Source: SYIM01 sp041182885 (GTDB lineage Bacteria > Pseudomonadota > Gammaproteobacteria > Burkholderiales > Burkholderiaceae_E). Taken from it: a stretch of 27,468 bases of DNA. The translations under genes were made by a program, and so were the position numbers. Shown one piece after another: positions 1 to 7,372 of this stretch (its first letter is position 1; each line of letters starts with the position of its first letter). The DNA lies in the NCBI GenBank assembly GCA_049423065.1, contig JBMSQB010000063.1:1-27468 (forward strand), given 5' to 3'. Under the pieces are notes generated by a model. The model did no database searches, had not been told where the DNA came from, and was given only the letters and a program-made list of their open reading frames with translations.

Positions 1-488
1 GCCGGTACGCGGGCTTTCAGAAATTCAGCCGCGAACGGAACGATTCGCCACGGATGCGTGGTGCCGCTCCAGACTGCTTCGATCACCAGAGGCTCATCCG
101 CACCAACGGCTGCGCGCATCAAGACCAGCACCGGTGGCATGGCATCAAACGTCGCCTCAACCAATAGCCAATCCGACAGCCTGTCGACCCGCACCACACG
201 CGCCGACTGTGAATCCGGTGGGCTGTGCTTCTGCAGCAGGGCCTGTGCGGCACGGCCGAGCGAGCTCCCGCTTTCCGCCCCGCTCACACGCCCGCAGTCA
301 CTCACGAACCGTCCCCACTGTTCGGTGACGCCACCCACCAGGTCAAACGGCTCCCCATTCAGCGTCAACAGCAGGCGTTGGTCCTTGATCACAAACCTGG
401 GGTGCACCAGCATGAGCGCAAGTGCAACCAGCCCGATGACGCTCACCCATCGCGCGACGCGCCGATGCCTGTCCCCGCTGGCTCTCAT
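1..488 (-). CDS. Unknown membrane-anchored protein (3' end outside window)
   Basis: The frame is open from an ATG at 486-488 to the left edge, giving about 162 residues with no stop. The start reads MRASGDRHRRVARW, a basic N-terminus, followed by one hydrophobic segment at residues about 14-28 (VSVIGLVALALML). This fits a signal anchor with the rest in the periplasm. The visible remainder is soluble, with a stretch near residue 40 reading LTLNGEPFDLVGG. A GAGGGG stretch a little upstream of the ATG could act as ribosome binding site. I do not recognise the family. It is divergent from the iorA-like gene at 531, with only 42 bases between the two starts. Coding status is inferred from the uninterrupted frame and the plausible membrane anchor; the opposite strand also has an open frame, but that one ends in the hydroxylase gene and its extra N-terminus matches nothing. 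Confidence 0.55.
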   Translation of the reverse strand, partial: MRASGDRHRRVARWVSVIGLVALALMLVHPRFVIKDQRLLLTLNGEPFDLVGGVTEQWGRFVSDCGRVSGAESGSSLGRAAQALLQKHSPPDSQSARVVRVDRLSDWLLVEATFDAMPPVLVLMRAAVGADEPLVIEAVWSGTTHPWRIVPFAAEFLKARVP

Positions 489-530
489 CCTGTCTGTCCC
501 CTCGCCCGCTGTGTGACAATCCCGCCATCA

Positions 531-1055
531 ATGCCCCGATGGTGGCGCAAAGTGCCAAGCCCTGCCGAATCCCCCCACACCTTCACCCTCAACACCCGAG
601 CCGTCACCGTCTCCGCCGCCGGTGACGAGCCCCTTCTCTACGTCCTTCGCGACCGCCTCAACCTTCCCGGCACCCGTTTCGGCTGCGGGTTGAACCAGTG
701 CGGTGCCTGCAAGGTGCTGATCGATGGCCGCGCCGTGGCCGCGTGCGACACGCCCATGTGGTCGGTTGCCGGGCGGACGGTCATCACCATCGAGGGACTC
801 GCAGAATCGCCCACGGCCGGCCGGCTGCAGCGCAGCTTCGAGGCCCTCCAGGCCGGGCAATGCGGCGCCTGCCTGTCGGGCATCATTGTCACGCTGACGC
901 AGGCCATCGACTCGGGCGCTGCGCACGACGAGCCCTCGGTCCGTCGCATACTTGATGCGCAGCTCTGCCGCTGTGGTTCGCACTCACGGATCGTCGCAGC
1001 CGCCCTCTCGGCTCTCGCCGCGCCCGCGTCGCAAGACCCTGCCCCGACGCCATGA
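531..1055 (+). CDS. Molybdenum hydroxylase small subunit, [2Fe-2S] (IorA-like)
   Basis: This is the electron-transfer subunit of a xanthine-oxidase-family hydroxylase, 174 residues. A plant-ferredoxin-type cluster site is visible as C52, C57, C60 and C72 (GCGLNQCGAC...AAC), and the second all-helical [2Fe-2S] domain supplies C111, C114, C146 and C148 (QCGAC...LCRCG). All eight cysteines are present. The usual QCGYC(T)xG around the second pair reads QCGACLSG here, a mild departure. The gene ends in an ATGA overlap with the molybdopterin subunit at 1052, so the two are translationally coupled. No FAD subunit or XdhC-like maturation gene follows, which is the isoquinoline 1-oxidoreductase/nicotinate dehydrogenase (IorAB) arrangement. 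The ATG at 531 has no clear ribosome binding site; a GTG at 552 is an alternative. The longer open frame back to position 225 runs antisense to the left-edge gene and was not used. Confidence 0.9.
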   Translation: MPRWWRKVPSPAESPHTFTLNTRAVTVSAAGDEPLLYVLRDRLNLPGTRFGCGLNQCGACKVLIDGRAVAACDTPMWSVAGRTVITIEGLAESPTAGRLQRSFEALQAGQCGACLSGIIVTLTQAIDSGAAHDEPSVRRILDAQLCRCGSHSRIVAAALSALAAPASQDPAPTP

Positions 1056-3280
1056 ACCTCGCCTTCCGTCTTACCCAGTCAACGGCCTCGCGCCCCGACC
1101 TGCCCGCCAGCCTCGCGGTCAATCCCTGTCGTTCCACCTGGCTCGGCTGGTGCCCCGACGGCACCGTCGAGATCCGCTCTGGCAAGGTTGAGATCGGCCA
1201 GGGCATTCTCACCGCCCTAGGACAAATCGCAGCCCATGAACTGCGGCTCCCGATCGAACGAATCCGGATGATCCCGGTCCAGACCGGTCTCTCGCCAGAC
1301 GAAGCGGTCACCTCGGGGAGCCTCTCGATTCAGGAGTCAGGCACTGCCATCCGCATAGTCTGCGCAGAACTGCGCGAGCGCCTGATCGCCCGTGCGGCCG
1401 AGCGCTGGGGCATCGCACCCGTGGCGTGTGCTGCCCGCGACGGTCTGGTCACCGGGCCGAATGACAGCAGGCTGGACTATCGCGACCTCGACCCCGCCTC
1501 ACTCCTGGAGGGCGAGGTCGGCGCCGTAGCGTCCACTGCCGCAAATCCATCTGCCCACCTTCCCACTCCGATCATCGGACAGTCGATACCGCGGCACGAT
1601 CTACCCGCCAAGATTCGAGGCGCTCCCGCCTACCTGCATGATCAACGTCTTCCGGGACTCCTTCACGCACGCGTTGTACGCGCTGCAATCCCAGGCGCCA
1701 CGCTTCAATCCGTATCCGCCGATGCGCTCAGTTCATTCGGCAACAGCGTGCGACTCATCCGCGACGGCAATTTTCTTGCGGTGGTGGCCGAGCGTGAATG
1801 GCTGGCCATCCGCGCCGCCGAACATCTGGTTGCAGCCACCCGCTGGCAGCAGCCAGGTTTGCCGTTTGACGATCAAGCGGTCGCGGACTGGCTGCGTACA
1901 CAGCCCGCGGAATCGCGAGTCATTGCAGAGCACGCTCCCGAGACGTCCGCCTTGGAAAGCAGCGCAATACCGACTGGCAAGATCGGCGGGGGCACCTCGC
2001 CCGCGCAGAGCGACCCCGACGCCCCAACCTATGAAGCCGTCTTCACCAAACCCTTCATCGCCCACGCATCGCTCATGCCGTCCTGCGCACTTGCGCGTTG
2101 GACCGGTCAGCGACTCGACATCTGGACGCACAGCCAGGGTCCCTACAACCTGCGCGCCGATCTGGCGCTCGTGTTCCCGGATGCCGACATCGTGGTGCAT
2201 CACGCGGAGGGCGCCGGCTGCTATGGGCACAATGCGGCCGATGATGTGGCCCTTGATGCCGCCCTCATCGCACGCGCCTGCGGCGCGCCAGTCCGGGTGC
2301 TCTGGTCGCGGCGCGACGAACTGATCCGCGCACCGCTCGGCTCGGCCATGGCCATGCGGGTTCGCGCCTGGATGCAGGGCGGTCACATCACGCGCTGGGA
2401 ACACGAGGTCTGGAGCGCAGGGCACAGCCTTCGCCCCGGTCGCGCGCCCACGCCCACGCTGCTCGCGGCAACCGAAATCGCATCGAACCGGTTCGAACCC
2501 CGCGAGTCGGTCAACGCTGCGCTCGCTGCAGGCGGCGGCTCCGAGCGCAACGCCATTCCAGCCTACCGCTTCAACGCGATGCGCATCGTCAACCACCGGG
2601 TTCGAAACATGCCGCTTCGCACCTCGGCGCTGCGCTCGCTCGGCGCGTTTGGCAACGTGTTTGCGCTCGAATCCGCAATCGACGATCTGGCCGAGCTCGC
2701 GCATCAGGATCCGATCGCGTTCAGGCTCGCGCACCTTGATCATCCCCGCGCCCGCCGCGTGCTGGAAACCCTCGCGGCCCGCCGCGGCGCGACGCGTCCA
2801 CGCCATGAGATGACCGATACGGTCACCGGCACCGGCATCGGCTTTGCCCATTACAAGAACTCGGGCGCATGGTGCGCGGTCGCAGCCGACATTGAAGTGG
2901 GCGAGTCCATCACCGTGGGCAAGCTCACAGTCGTGGCCGACCTCGGAGAGGTGATCAACCCCGACGGCGCACGCAACCAGCTGGAGGGTGGTGCGATTCA
3001 GGCGTGCAGCTGGACGCTTCTCGAGACCATGCGAATCGATCGCGCCGAGGGGCCCCTTTGCACCGACTGGTCGGCCTACCCGATTCTGAACTTCTCTTCG
3101 CAACCTCGCGTCGATGTTGTACTCATAGAGGCTGCCAATGAGCCGCCACTCGGCGCTGGCGAATGCGCGCACGGCCCCACCGCTGCTGCCATCGGCAACG
3201 CACTGAAACAGGCGCTTGGAATCCGGGTGAAAGATCTGCCGCTCACACGCGAGCGGCTGATGGCAGCGATCAACGCCTGA
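1052..3280 (+). CDS. Molybdenum hydroxylase large, molybdopterin-binding subunit (IorB-like)
   Basis: This is the catalytic subunit (742 residues), expected to hydroxylate a heterocycle or aldehyde at carbon using water, passing electrons to the neighbouring Fe-S subunit. Visible family features are an N-terminal KVEIGQG segment (45-51), the cofactor-region motif GCYG (C390) followed by HNAADD, an AFGNVFALES region, and the C-terminal GAGEC whose glutamate (E704) is the expected catalytic base. The length is typical for IorB. There is no twin-arginine signal at the N-terminus, in contrast to the homologue at 8445-10688, so this enzyme is probably cytoplasmic. The usual GAGEP is GAGECAHGPT here. 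The gene converges on the TRAP permease gene with six bases between stop codons, leaving no space for an independent terminator. The substrate is not determinable. Confidence 0.9.
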   Translation: MNLAFRLTQSTASRPDLPASLAVNPCRSTWLGWCPDGTVEIRSGKVEIGQGILTALGQIAAHELRLPIERIRMIPVQTGLSPDEAVTSGSLSIQESGTAIRIVCAELRERLIARAAERWGIAPVACAARDGLVTGPNDSRLDYRDLDPASLLEGEVGAVASTAANPSAHLPTPIIGQSIPRHDLPAKIRGAPAYLHDQRLPGLLHARVVRAAIPGATLQSVSADALSSFGNSVRLIRDGNFLAVVAEREWLAIRAAEHLVAATRWQQPGLPFDDQAVADWLRTQPAESRVIAEHAPETSALESSAIPTGKIGGGTSPAQSDPDAPTYEAVFTKPFIAHASLMPSCALARWTGQRLDIWTHSQGPYNLRADLALVFPDADIVVHHAEGAGCYGHNAADDVALDAALIARACGAPVRVLWSRRDELIRAPLGSAMAMRVRAWMQGGHITRWEHEVWSAGHSLRPGRAPTPTLLAATEIASNRFEPRESVNAALAAGGGSERNAIPAYRFNAMRIVNHRVRNMPLRTSALRSLGAFGNVFALESAIDDLAELAHQDPIAFRLAHLDHPRARRVLETLAARRGATRPRHEMTDTVTGTGIGFAHYKNSGAWCAVAADIEVGESITVGKLTVVADLGEVINPDGARNQLEGGAIQACSWTLLETMRIDRAEGPLCTDWSAYPILNFSSQPRVDVVLIEAANEPPLGAGECAHGPTAAAIGNALKQALGIRVKDLPLTRERLMAAINA

Positions 3281-3286
3281 GCAGCG

Positions 3287-4588
3287 CTAGCGCATCATCT
3301 GTTCCGGCAGCCAGGTGGCAAGCCCTGGGAACCAGTACAGAAGCAGCACCGCAAACACCATCACAAAAAACATGGGCAGCGTCACGCGCGCAATCCAGGG
3401 AAGCTCTCGCCCGGTCATGCCCTGAAGTACAAAAAGATTGAATCCCACCGGTGGAGTGATCTGCGCCATTTCCACCACCAGCACGATGAAGATGCCAAAC
3501 CAGATCGGATCGATGCCGGCTTTGGTGACCGTGGGCATGATCACCCCCATGGTGAGCACCACCATGGAGATGCCATCCAGGAAGCAGCCCAGCACGATAT
3601 AGAACAGGGTCAGGACCGCGATCAACTCGAACCGGCTGAGACCCAGCTCCGCAATCCACTCCGCCAGATGACGCGGCAAGCCGATGTAGCCCATCGAGAG
3701 GGTAAGAAACGCAGCGCCCGCGAGAATGAGCGCGATCATGCAGTAGAGCCGGGTGGCACCCATCAGCGCTTCGCGAAAGCTCACCCAGGTGAGCGTACCC
3801 TGCAAAGCCGAGAGCACCAGCGAACCCACCACACCCACCGCTGCCGCTTCAGTGGCCGTGGCAATGCCGGCATAGATCGACCCCAGCACCGCAGCGATCA
3901 GCAACACCACCGGAATGAGTGTTCGCGATTCCCTGACCTTTTCCAGGAAGGTGTAGCGCCGTTCAGCCGCGGGCACCAGTTCAGGATGACGGAGCGCCCA
4001 GACAATGATGTAGGCCGAGAACAGACCCGCCAGCATCAGGCCCGGAATCACGCCAGCAATGAAGAGCTTGGCGATCGACACGTCGGCAGTGACGCCGTAG
4101 ACGATCATGATGATCGAGGGCGGAATGAGAAGCCCCAGCGTGCCGGCGCCAGCAAGCGTCCCCACCACCATGCCCTCCGGATAGCCGCGCCGGTTGAGCT
4201 CGGGGAGCGTCATCTTGCCGATGGTGGCGCAGGTGGCGGCCGACGACCCCGATACCGCGGCAAAAATCGTGCAGCCCGCCACGTTGGTGTGCAGCAGCCG
4301 CCCGGGGAGCGACTGCAGCCAGGGCGCGAGCCCATGGAACATGTCCTGGCTGAGGCGCGTGCGAAACAGGATCTCGCCCATCCAGATGAAGAGCGGCAGC
4401 GCGGTGAGCGTCCAGCTCGATGACGACCCCCAGATGGTGACCGCCATCGCATCGCCCGCCGGGCGGCTGCTGAAGAGCTGCATGCCCACCCAGGCCACAC
4501 CCGAGAGCGACAGGCCGATCCAGACACCCGAGCCCAGAATGAGAAAGAGCGTGAGGATCAGGAGACCCGTGATCAACAAGTCATTCAC
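3287..4588 (-). CDS. dctM: TRAP transporter large permease, DctM family
   Basis: This is the large membrane subunit of a tripartite ATP-independent periplasmic transporter, 433 residues, mostly hydrophobic with many predicted membrane helices. Family hallmarks are GVWIGLSLSGVAWVGM near the N-terminus, the GSSAATCATIGKMTLPEL region, GTLGLLIPPSIIMIVYG, and VVEMAQITPPVGFNLFVLQG near the C-terminus. It drives substrate import with an ion gradient together with the DctQ and DctP partners upstream. The start is GTG at 4588, six bases after the DctQ stop, with only a weak ribosome binding site, so translation is probably coupled. It is the last gene of the transporter operon. Confidence 0.95.
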   Translation of the reverse strand: MNDLLITGLLILTLFLILGSGVWIGLSLSGVAWVGMQLFSSRPAGDAMAVTIWGSSSSWTLTALPLFIWMGEILFRTRLSQDMFHGLAPWLQSLPGRLLHTNVAGCTIFAAVSGSSAATCATIGKMTLPELNRRGYPEGMVVGTLAGAGTLGLLIPPSIIMIVYGVTADVSIAKLFIAGVIPGLMLAGLFSAYIIVWALRHPELVPAAERRYTFLEKVRESRTLIPVVLLIAAVLGSIYAGIATATEAAAVGVVGSLVLSALQGTLTWVSFREALMGATRLYCMIALILAGAAFLTLSMGYIGLPRHLAEWIAELGLSRFELIAVLTLFYIVLGCFLDGISMVVLTMGVIMPTVTKAGIDPIWFGIFIVLVVEMAQITPPVGFNLFVLQGMTGRELPWIARVTLPMFFVMVFAVLLLYWFPGLATWLPEQMMR

Positions 4589-4594
4589 AGGGGA

Positions 4595-5104
4595 TCACTC
4601 ATTGTGCAGCGGCTGATCCGGCCCCGCCGTGCGGCGTTGCCCGCGAAACTCGAGCACCCACTCATCGACCAGCGCGATGAACAGGATGACCGCACCCACC
4701 GCCATCGAGAGCTGCGGGATCCAGAGCGGCGTTGCATCATTGCTGGTGGAGATGTCGTTGAAGAGCCTGGACTGCCAGCAGAGCCGCACGCTGTAATAGG
4801 CGAGCAGCAGGCTCAACACGCTCGCGAGCCCCAGGGCAAACAGTTCCAGGCGCCTCAGTGCAGAACCGCGCAGCCGCGAGGTCAACAGCGTGACGCGGAT
4901 ATGCTCGCCGCGCTTGAGCGTGTGGGCAAGCGCCAGAAAGCCGCTTGCCGCCATGAAATAACCCGCGTACGCGTCGGTGCCACGCACATGGAAACCGAGT
5001 TCCCGCCCCAGGATGGAGGTGAGCACCATCCCGAGGAGTGCCACCATGAAAAGCGCAGCCAGGGCGGCTGCGCTGTCATAGAGGCGGTCAAGCGCCGATC
5101 GCAT
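4595..5104 (-). CDS. dctQ: TRAP transporter small permease, DctQ family
   Basis: This is the small membrane subunit of the TRAP transporter, 169 residues with about four predicted membrane segments. The family is recognisable from the first-helix region ending VALLGMVLTSILGRELG, the segment AGYFMAASGFLALAHTLKRGEHIRVTLL (GEHIRV is the conserved part), and a C-terminal helix AVGAVILFIALVDEW. Its ATG shares one base with the DctP stop codon (TGATG), so expression is translationally coupled to the binding protein. The protein forms the membrane complex with the downstream DctM. Confidence 0.92.
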   Translation of the reverse strand: MRSALDRLYDSAAALAALFMVALLGMVLTSILGRELGFHVRGTDAYAGYFMAASGFLALAHTLKRGEHIRVTLLTSRLRGSALRRLELFALGLASVLSLLLAYYSVRLCWQSRLFNDISTSNDATPLWIPQLSMAVGAVILFIALVDEWVLEFRGQRRTAGPDQPLHNE

Positions 5105-6072
5105 CAGAGCTTGCGGTACGCGTCCACCAGCGCCTTACCTTCGGCGCCGGCCTTGTCCAGCCATTCCTTCAGCATGGTCTCGCCCACCTTCTGCATGTCG
5201 GATTTGAGCTGCGCAGACGGCGGCACGATATTCATGCCATTTTTCTTCAGCAGATCGATGTATTCCTGGTTCTTGGTCTGCGCCAGCTGCCAGCCGCGGG
5301 ATTCCGCCGCCGAAGCCGCCTTCAGCACCGCATCGCGCACGTTGGGCGCCAGTTTCTCGAACGCTGCGCGGTTCATGATCACCGCGTTTTTGGGAAGCCA
5401 AGCCTGGGTGTCGTACCAGTACTTGATGTGCTCATAGGTCTTGGTGTCATACCCGGTGGAGCCCGACGACATGTAGCTTTCCACCACGCCGGTGGCCATC
5501 GCCTGCGACAGCTCTGCCGCCTGAACGGTGACCGGCTGCGCGCCAACCAGTTCGGCAATTCGCGCAGTGGCCGGGCTGTAGGCGCGCCACTTCACGCCCT
5601 TCAAGTCGGCCGCCGAATTGATCGGCTTCTTCACATAAATGCCCTGCGGCGGCCAGGGCACCGAGTAGAGCAGCATCATCCCCTGCTCGCCCAGCTTCTT
5701 CTCAAGGAATGGGCGCTGCGCCTTGTAGAGCTTGTTGGCCTGATCAAAACTGTCGGCAAGGAAAGGCAGCCCATCAGCGCCGAACAGTTGCCATTCATTC
5801 TGGAAGTTGGCGAGCAGAATTTCGCCAACCTGGGCTTGGCCACCCTGGACCGCCCGCTTGATCTCGGGCGCTTTGAAGAGCGAGGCGTTGGCGTGCACGG
5901 TGATCTTGAGCGCGCCGCCGCTCGCCTTGTCCACCTCATCGGCGAACTGCTGAATGTTCTGTGTGTGGTAGTTACCCGCCGGATAGGCGGCAGGCAGATC
6001 CCATCTGGTCTGGGCGGAGACGGTCGACGCAACGGCCAGCCCGGCCATCGCAAGCAGGAAACGGGGCTTCAT
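5104..6072 (-). CDS. dctP: TRAP transporter substrate-binding protein, DctP family
   Basis: This is the periplasmic solute receptor of the TRAP system, 322 residues. I chose the ATG at 6072 because a good AGGAG lies 6 bases upstream and the product then begins with a clean Sec signal peptide (MKPRFLLAMAGLAVASTVSA, cleavage before Q21); the 19 extra residues of the longer frame would hide it. Family features are the TRWDLPAAYPAGNYHTQ start of the mature chain and DLKGVKWRAYSP, where R163 is the probable carboxylate-binding arginine of DctP proteins. A substrate with a carboxylate is therefore likely but not proven. It is the first gene of the dctPQM operon and is divergent from the racemase-like gene, which may act on the transported compound. 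Confidence 0.94.
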   Translation of the reverse strand: MKPRFLLAMAGLAVASTVSAQTRWDLPAAYPAGNYHTQNIQQFADEVDKASGGALKITVHANASLFKAPEIKRAVQGGQAQVGEILLANFQNEWQLFGADGLPFLADSFDQANKLYKAQRPFLEKKLGEQGMMLLYSVPWPPQGIYVKKPINSAADLKGVKWRAYSPATARIAELVGAQPVTVQAAELSQAMATGVVESYMSSGSTGYDTKTYEHIKYWYDTQAWLPKNAVIMNRAAFEKLAPNVRDAVLKAASAAESRGWQLAQTKNQEYIDLLKKNGMNIVPPSAQLKSDMQKVGETMLKEWLDKAGAEGKALVDAYRKL

Positions 6073-6128
6073 CGGCAACTCCTGGAAGGTCCGGCGACTG
6101 GTGGATGCCGGTTCGGTTGAGACGCGCA

Positions 6129-6159
6129 ATCATGGCACACTGCGCCGCATACCCGTCAA
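6129..6159 (-). promoter_or_regulatory. Candidate promoter of the TRAP operon
   Basis: On the minus strand TTGACG (6159-6154) is followed after 19 bases by CATGAT (6134-6129), about 56 bases upstream of the dctP start. The -35 box is good, the -10 box is poor and the spacing is long. It overlaps the ribosome binding site of the divergent racemase-like gene. This is a pattern match only. Confidence 0.25.
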
Positions 6160-6171
6160 GGAGAAACCCGC

Positions 6172-6858
6172 GTGCAGGCAACCGCCCCGCCTGTTGGTTC
6201 GCTGGCCGATACGTGGCCGCGGGTCGGTATTCTCATGCTAGACACCCGTTTTCCGCGCCCGCCTGGCGATATCGGCCACCCGGACAGCTTTCGGCGGCGC
6301 GGGATCGAGCCGCTCTATCAGGTGGTGAACGGTGCGTCGGCTCACCGGGTGGTCAGGCAGGCTGACGCCAGTTTGCTCGCGCCCTTCATCGAAGCCGGTT
6401 GGGCGCTGGTCAACCGAGGCGCCACGCGGATCGGCACCAGCTGCGGTTTTCTGGCGCGCTTTCAGCATGCATTGCAGTCAGCGCTTCCGGTGCCCGTTCT
6501 GAGTTCGGCGCTGCTTGCCTGTGCGTCCGCAGATGCCCCGGGCATTCTCACCTTCGATGCCGAATCGCTCGATAGCGATGTGCTCGCCGCAGCGGCGGTT
6601 CCGCCCGGCACACCAGTACAGGGCATTGGGCAAGACAGTGGGTTTTACCAGTGCATCATCAACGACGATGAGCAGATGGATTTTGAGGAGGCTGAACGGG
6701 CCGTGGTGAGCGCAGCGCTTGCGCTGGTGACCCGTGATCCGGCGGTGAGAACGATTGTGCTGGAGTGCACCAACCTGCCGGTTCACCAGAGCGCGATCGA
6801 GGCGGCCACCGGCCGCCCGACCGTCGATCTGGTGAGGATGCTGTCCGGGCTTGCTTAG
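6172..6858 (+). CDS. Aspartate/glutamate racemase superfamily protein
   Basis: This 228-residue protein has the two-cysteine signature of the Asp/Glu/hydantoin racemase superfamily: C91 in IGTSCGF and C199 in VLECTNLP, one at the end of each half of the pseudo-symmetric fold. In this superfamily the two thiols act as acid and base for racemisation, or in maleate isomerase and arylmalonate decarboxylase relatives for isomerisation or decarboxylation. The start is GTG at 6172, with AAGGAG at 6158-6163 eight bases upstream. It is divergent from the TRAP operon with about 100 bases between the starts, suggesting the transporter supplies its substrate. Its stop codon overlaps the convergent cold-shock gene by four bases. 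The exact substrate is unknown. Confidence 0.8.
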   Translation: MQATAPPVGSLADTWPRVGILMLDTRFPRPPGDIGHPDSFRRRGIEPLYQVVNGASAHRVVRQADASLLAPFIEAGWALVNRGATRIGTSCGFLARFQHALQSALPVPVLSSALLACASADAPGILTFDAESLDSDVLAAAAVPPGTPVQGIGQDSGFYQCIINDDEQMDFEEAERAVVSAALALVTRDPAVRTIVLECTNLPVHQSAIEAATGRPTVDLVRMLSGLA

Positions 6859-7064
6859 ACCGGACGAATCCGTGAAGCGGCGGGGCCTTTCTGACCCTGA
6901 ACCACTTCAAACTCCACCTTCTGGTTTTCCTGAAGGGTACGGAAGCCCGAGCCTTCGATTTCCTTGAAGTGGGCGAACAGATCTTTGCCGCCGTTGTCAG
7001 GAGCGATGAAGCCGAAGCCCTTGCTTTCGTTGAACCATTTGACGATGCCGGTTTCCCTGGACAT
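6855..7064 (-). CDS. Cold-shock domain protein (CspA family)
   Basis: This is a 69-residue single-domain OB-fold nucleic-acid-binding protein. The RNA-binding motifs are KGFGFI (15-20, RNP1) and DLFAHF (28-33, RNP2), preceded by the GIVKWFNESKG strand typical of Csp proteins. The start at 7064 has AGAGGA seven bases upstream; the longer frame back to 7280 runs through a structured leader and is not coding. RNP2 is usually (D)VFVHF, and the DLFAHF form with FKEI after it is common in beta-proteobacterial members. It binds single-stranded RNA or DNA and probably acts as an RNA chaperone. The gene stands alone, unrelated to the catabolic neighbours, and ends by a four-base overlap with the racemase-like gene. 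Confidence 0.96.
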   Translation of the reverse strand: MSRETGIVKWFNESKGFGFIAPDNGGKDLFAHFKEIEGSGFRTLQENQKVEFEVVQGQKGPAASRIRPV

Positions 7065-7080
7065 GTTGATTTCCTCTGGA

Positions 7081-7136
7081 GAGTTTTCGCACACGCGGGA
7101 TGCATGCACGACGTGCAGAAACACCCACGAAAACTC
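7081..7136 (-). promoter_or_regulatory. Inverted-repeat structure in the csp mRNA leader
   Basis: GAGTTTTCG (7081-7089) is perfectly complementary to CGAAAACTC (7128-7136). The loop contains a second small palindrome, TGCACG-A-CGTGCA (7105-7117). In the csp transcript the outer stem ends three bases from the AGAGGA ribosome binding site (7077-7072). CspA-type mRNAs are known to carry long temperature-responsive leaders. The base pairing is seen; its function is inferred. Confidence 0.45.
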
Positions 7137-7251
7137 ACCTAAGGGGATTGACCGGACCGCCGAACAAGCCGACAGCGCGCAACCAAAGCGCCGATTGAGA
7201 GAAAACGGGTATGCGTCTAGCATCGGCATTGTAACCCGGGATTGACACGAA

Positions 7252-7266
7252 GCACAGTTGCTGTGC
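7252..7266. promoter_or_regulatory. Palindrome GCACAG-TTG-CTGTGC, possible operator
   Basis: This is a perfect 6+6 base inverted repeat with a three-base centre, in the noncoding gap between divergent genes. It lies just upstream of the candidate csp -10 box and about 107 bases before the Bug receptor start. The bound protein is unknown. Chance occurrence is possible. Confidence 0.3.
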
Positions 7267-7372
7267 CTGTGAAGCGACAAACGGCCACGAGGGGCCGCGC
7301 ACAGGCAGCATCGCCTCGCCCGCGTGCCAAGCCAGCCGACCCACGACAGGATTTCGAAGGAGCATTGACACC

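Larger units (their letters stand above)
7065..7372. other. Intergenic region between csp and the first Bug receptor gene
   Basis: This is about 308 bases of divergent noncoding DNA. It holds the csp leader with an inverted repeat (7081-7136), a possible minus-strand -10 box TACAAT (7233-7228) that would give a csp leader of roughly 150 bases, a palindrome at 7252-7266, and the AAGGAG ribosome binding site (7357-7362) of the Bug gene. No convincing -35 element pairs with the -10 box. Short open frames here match nothing. Confidence 0.5.

Noticed and set aside
225..530. N-terminal extension of the first Fe-S subunit
   Set aside because: These 102 codons precede the family's start and run antisense to the left-edge gene; ATG 531 is a better start.
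1733..3172. Minus-strand open frame of 479 codons
   Set aside because: It is antisense to the first IorB-like gene and has no recognisable features.
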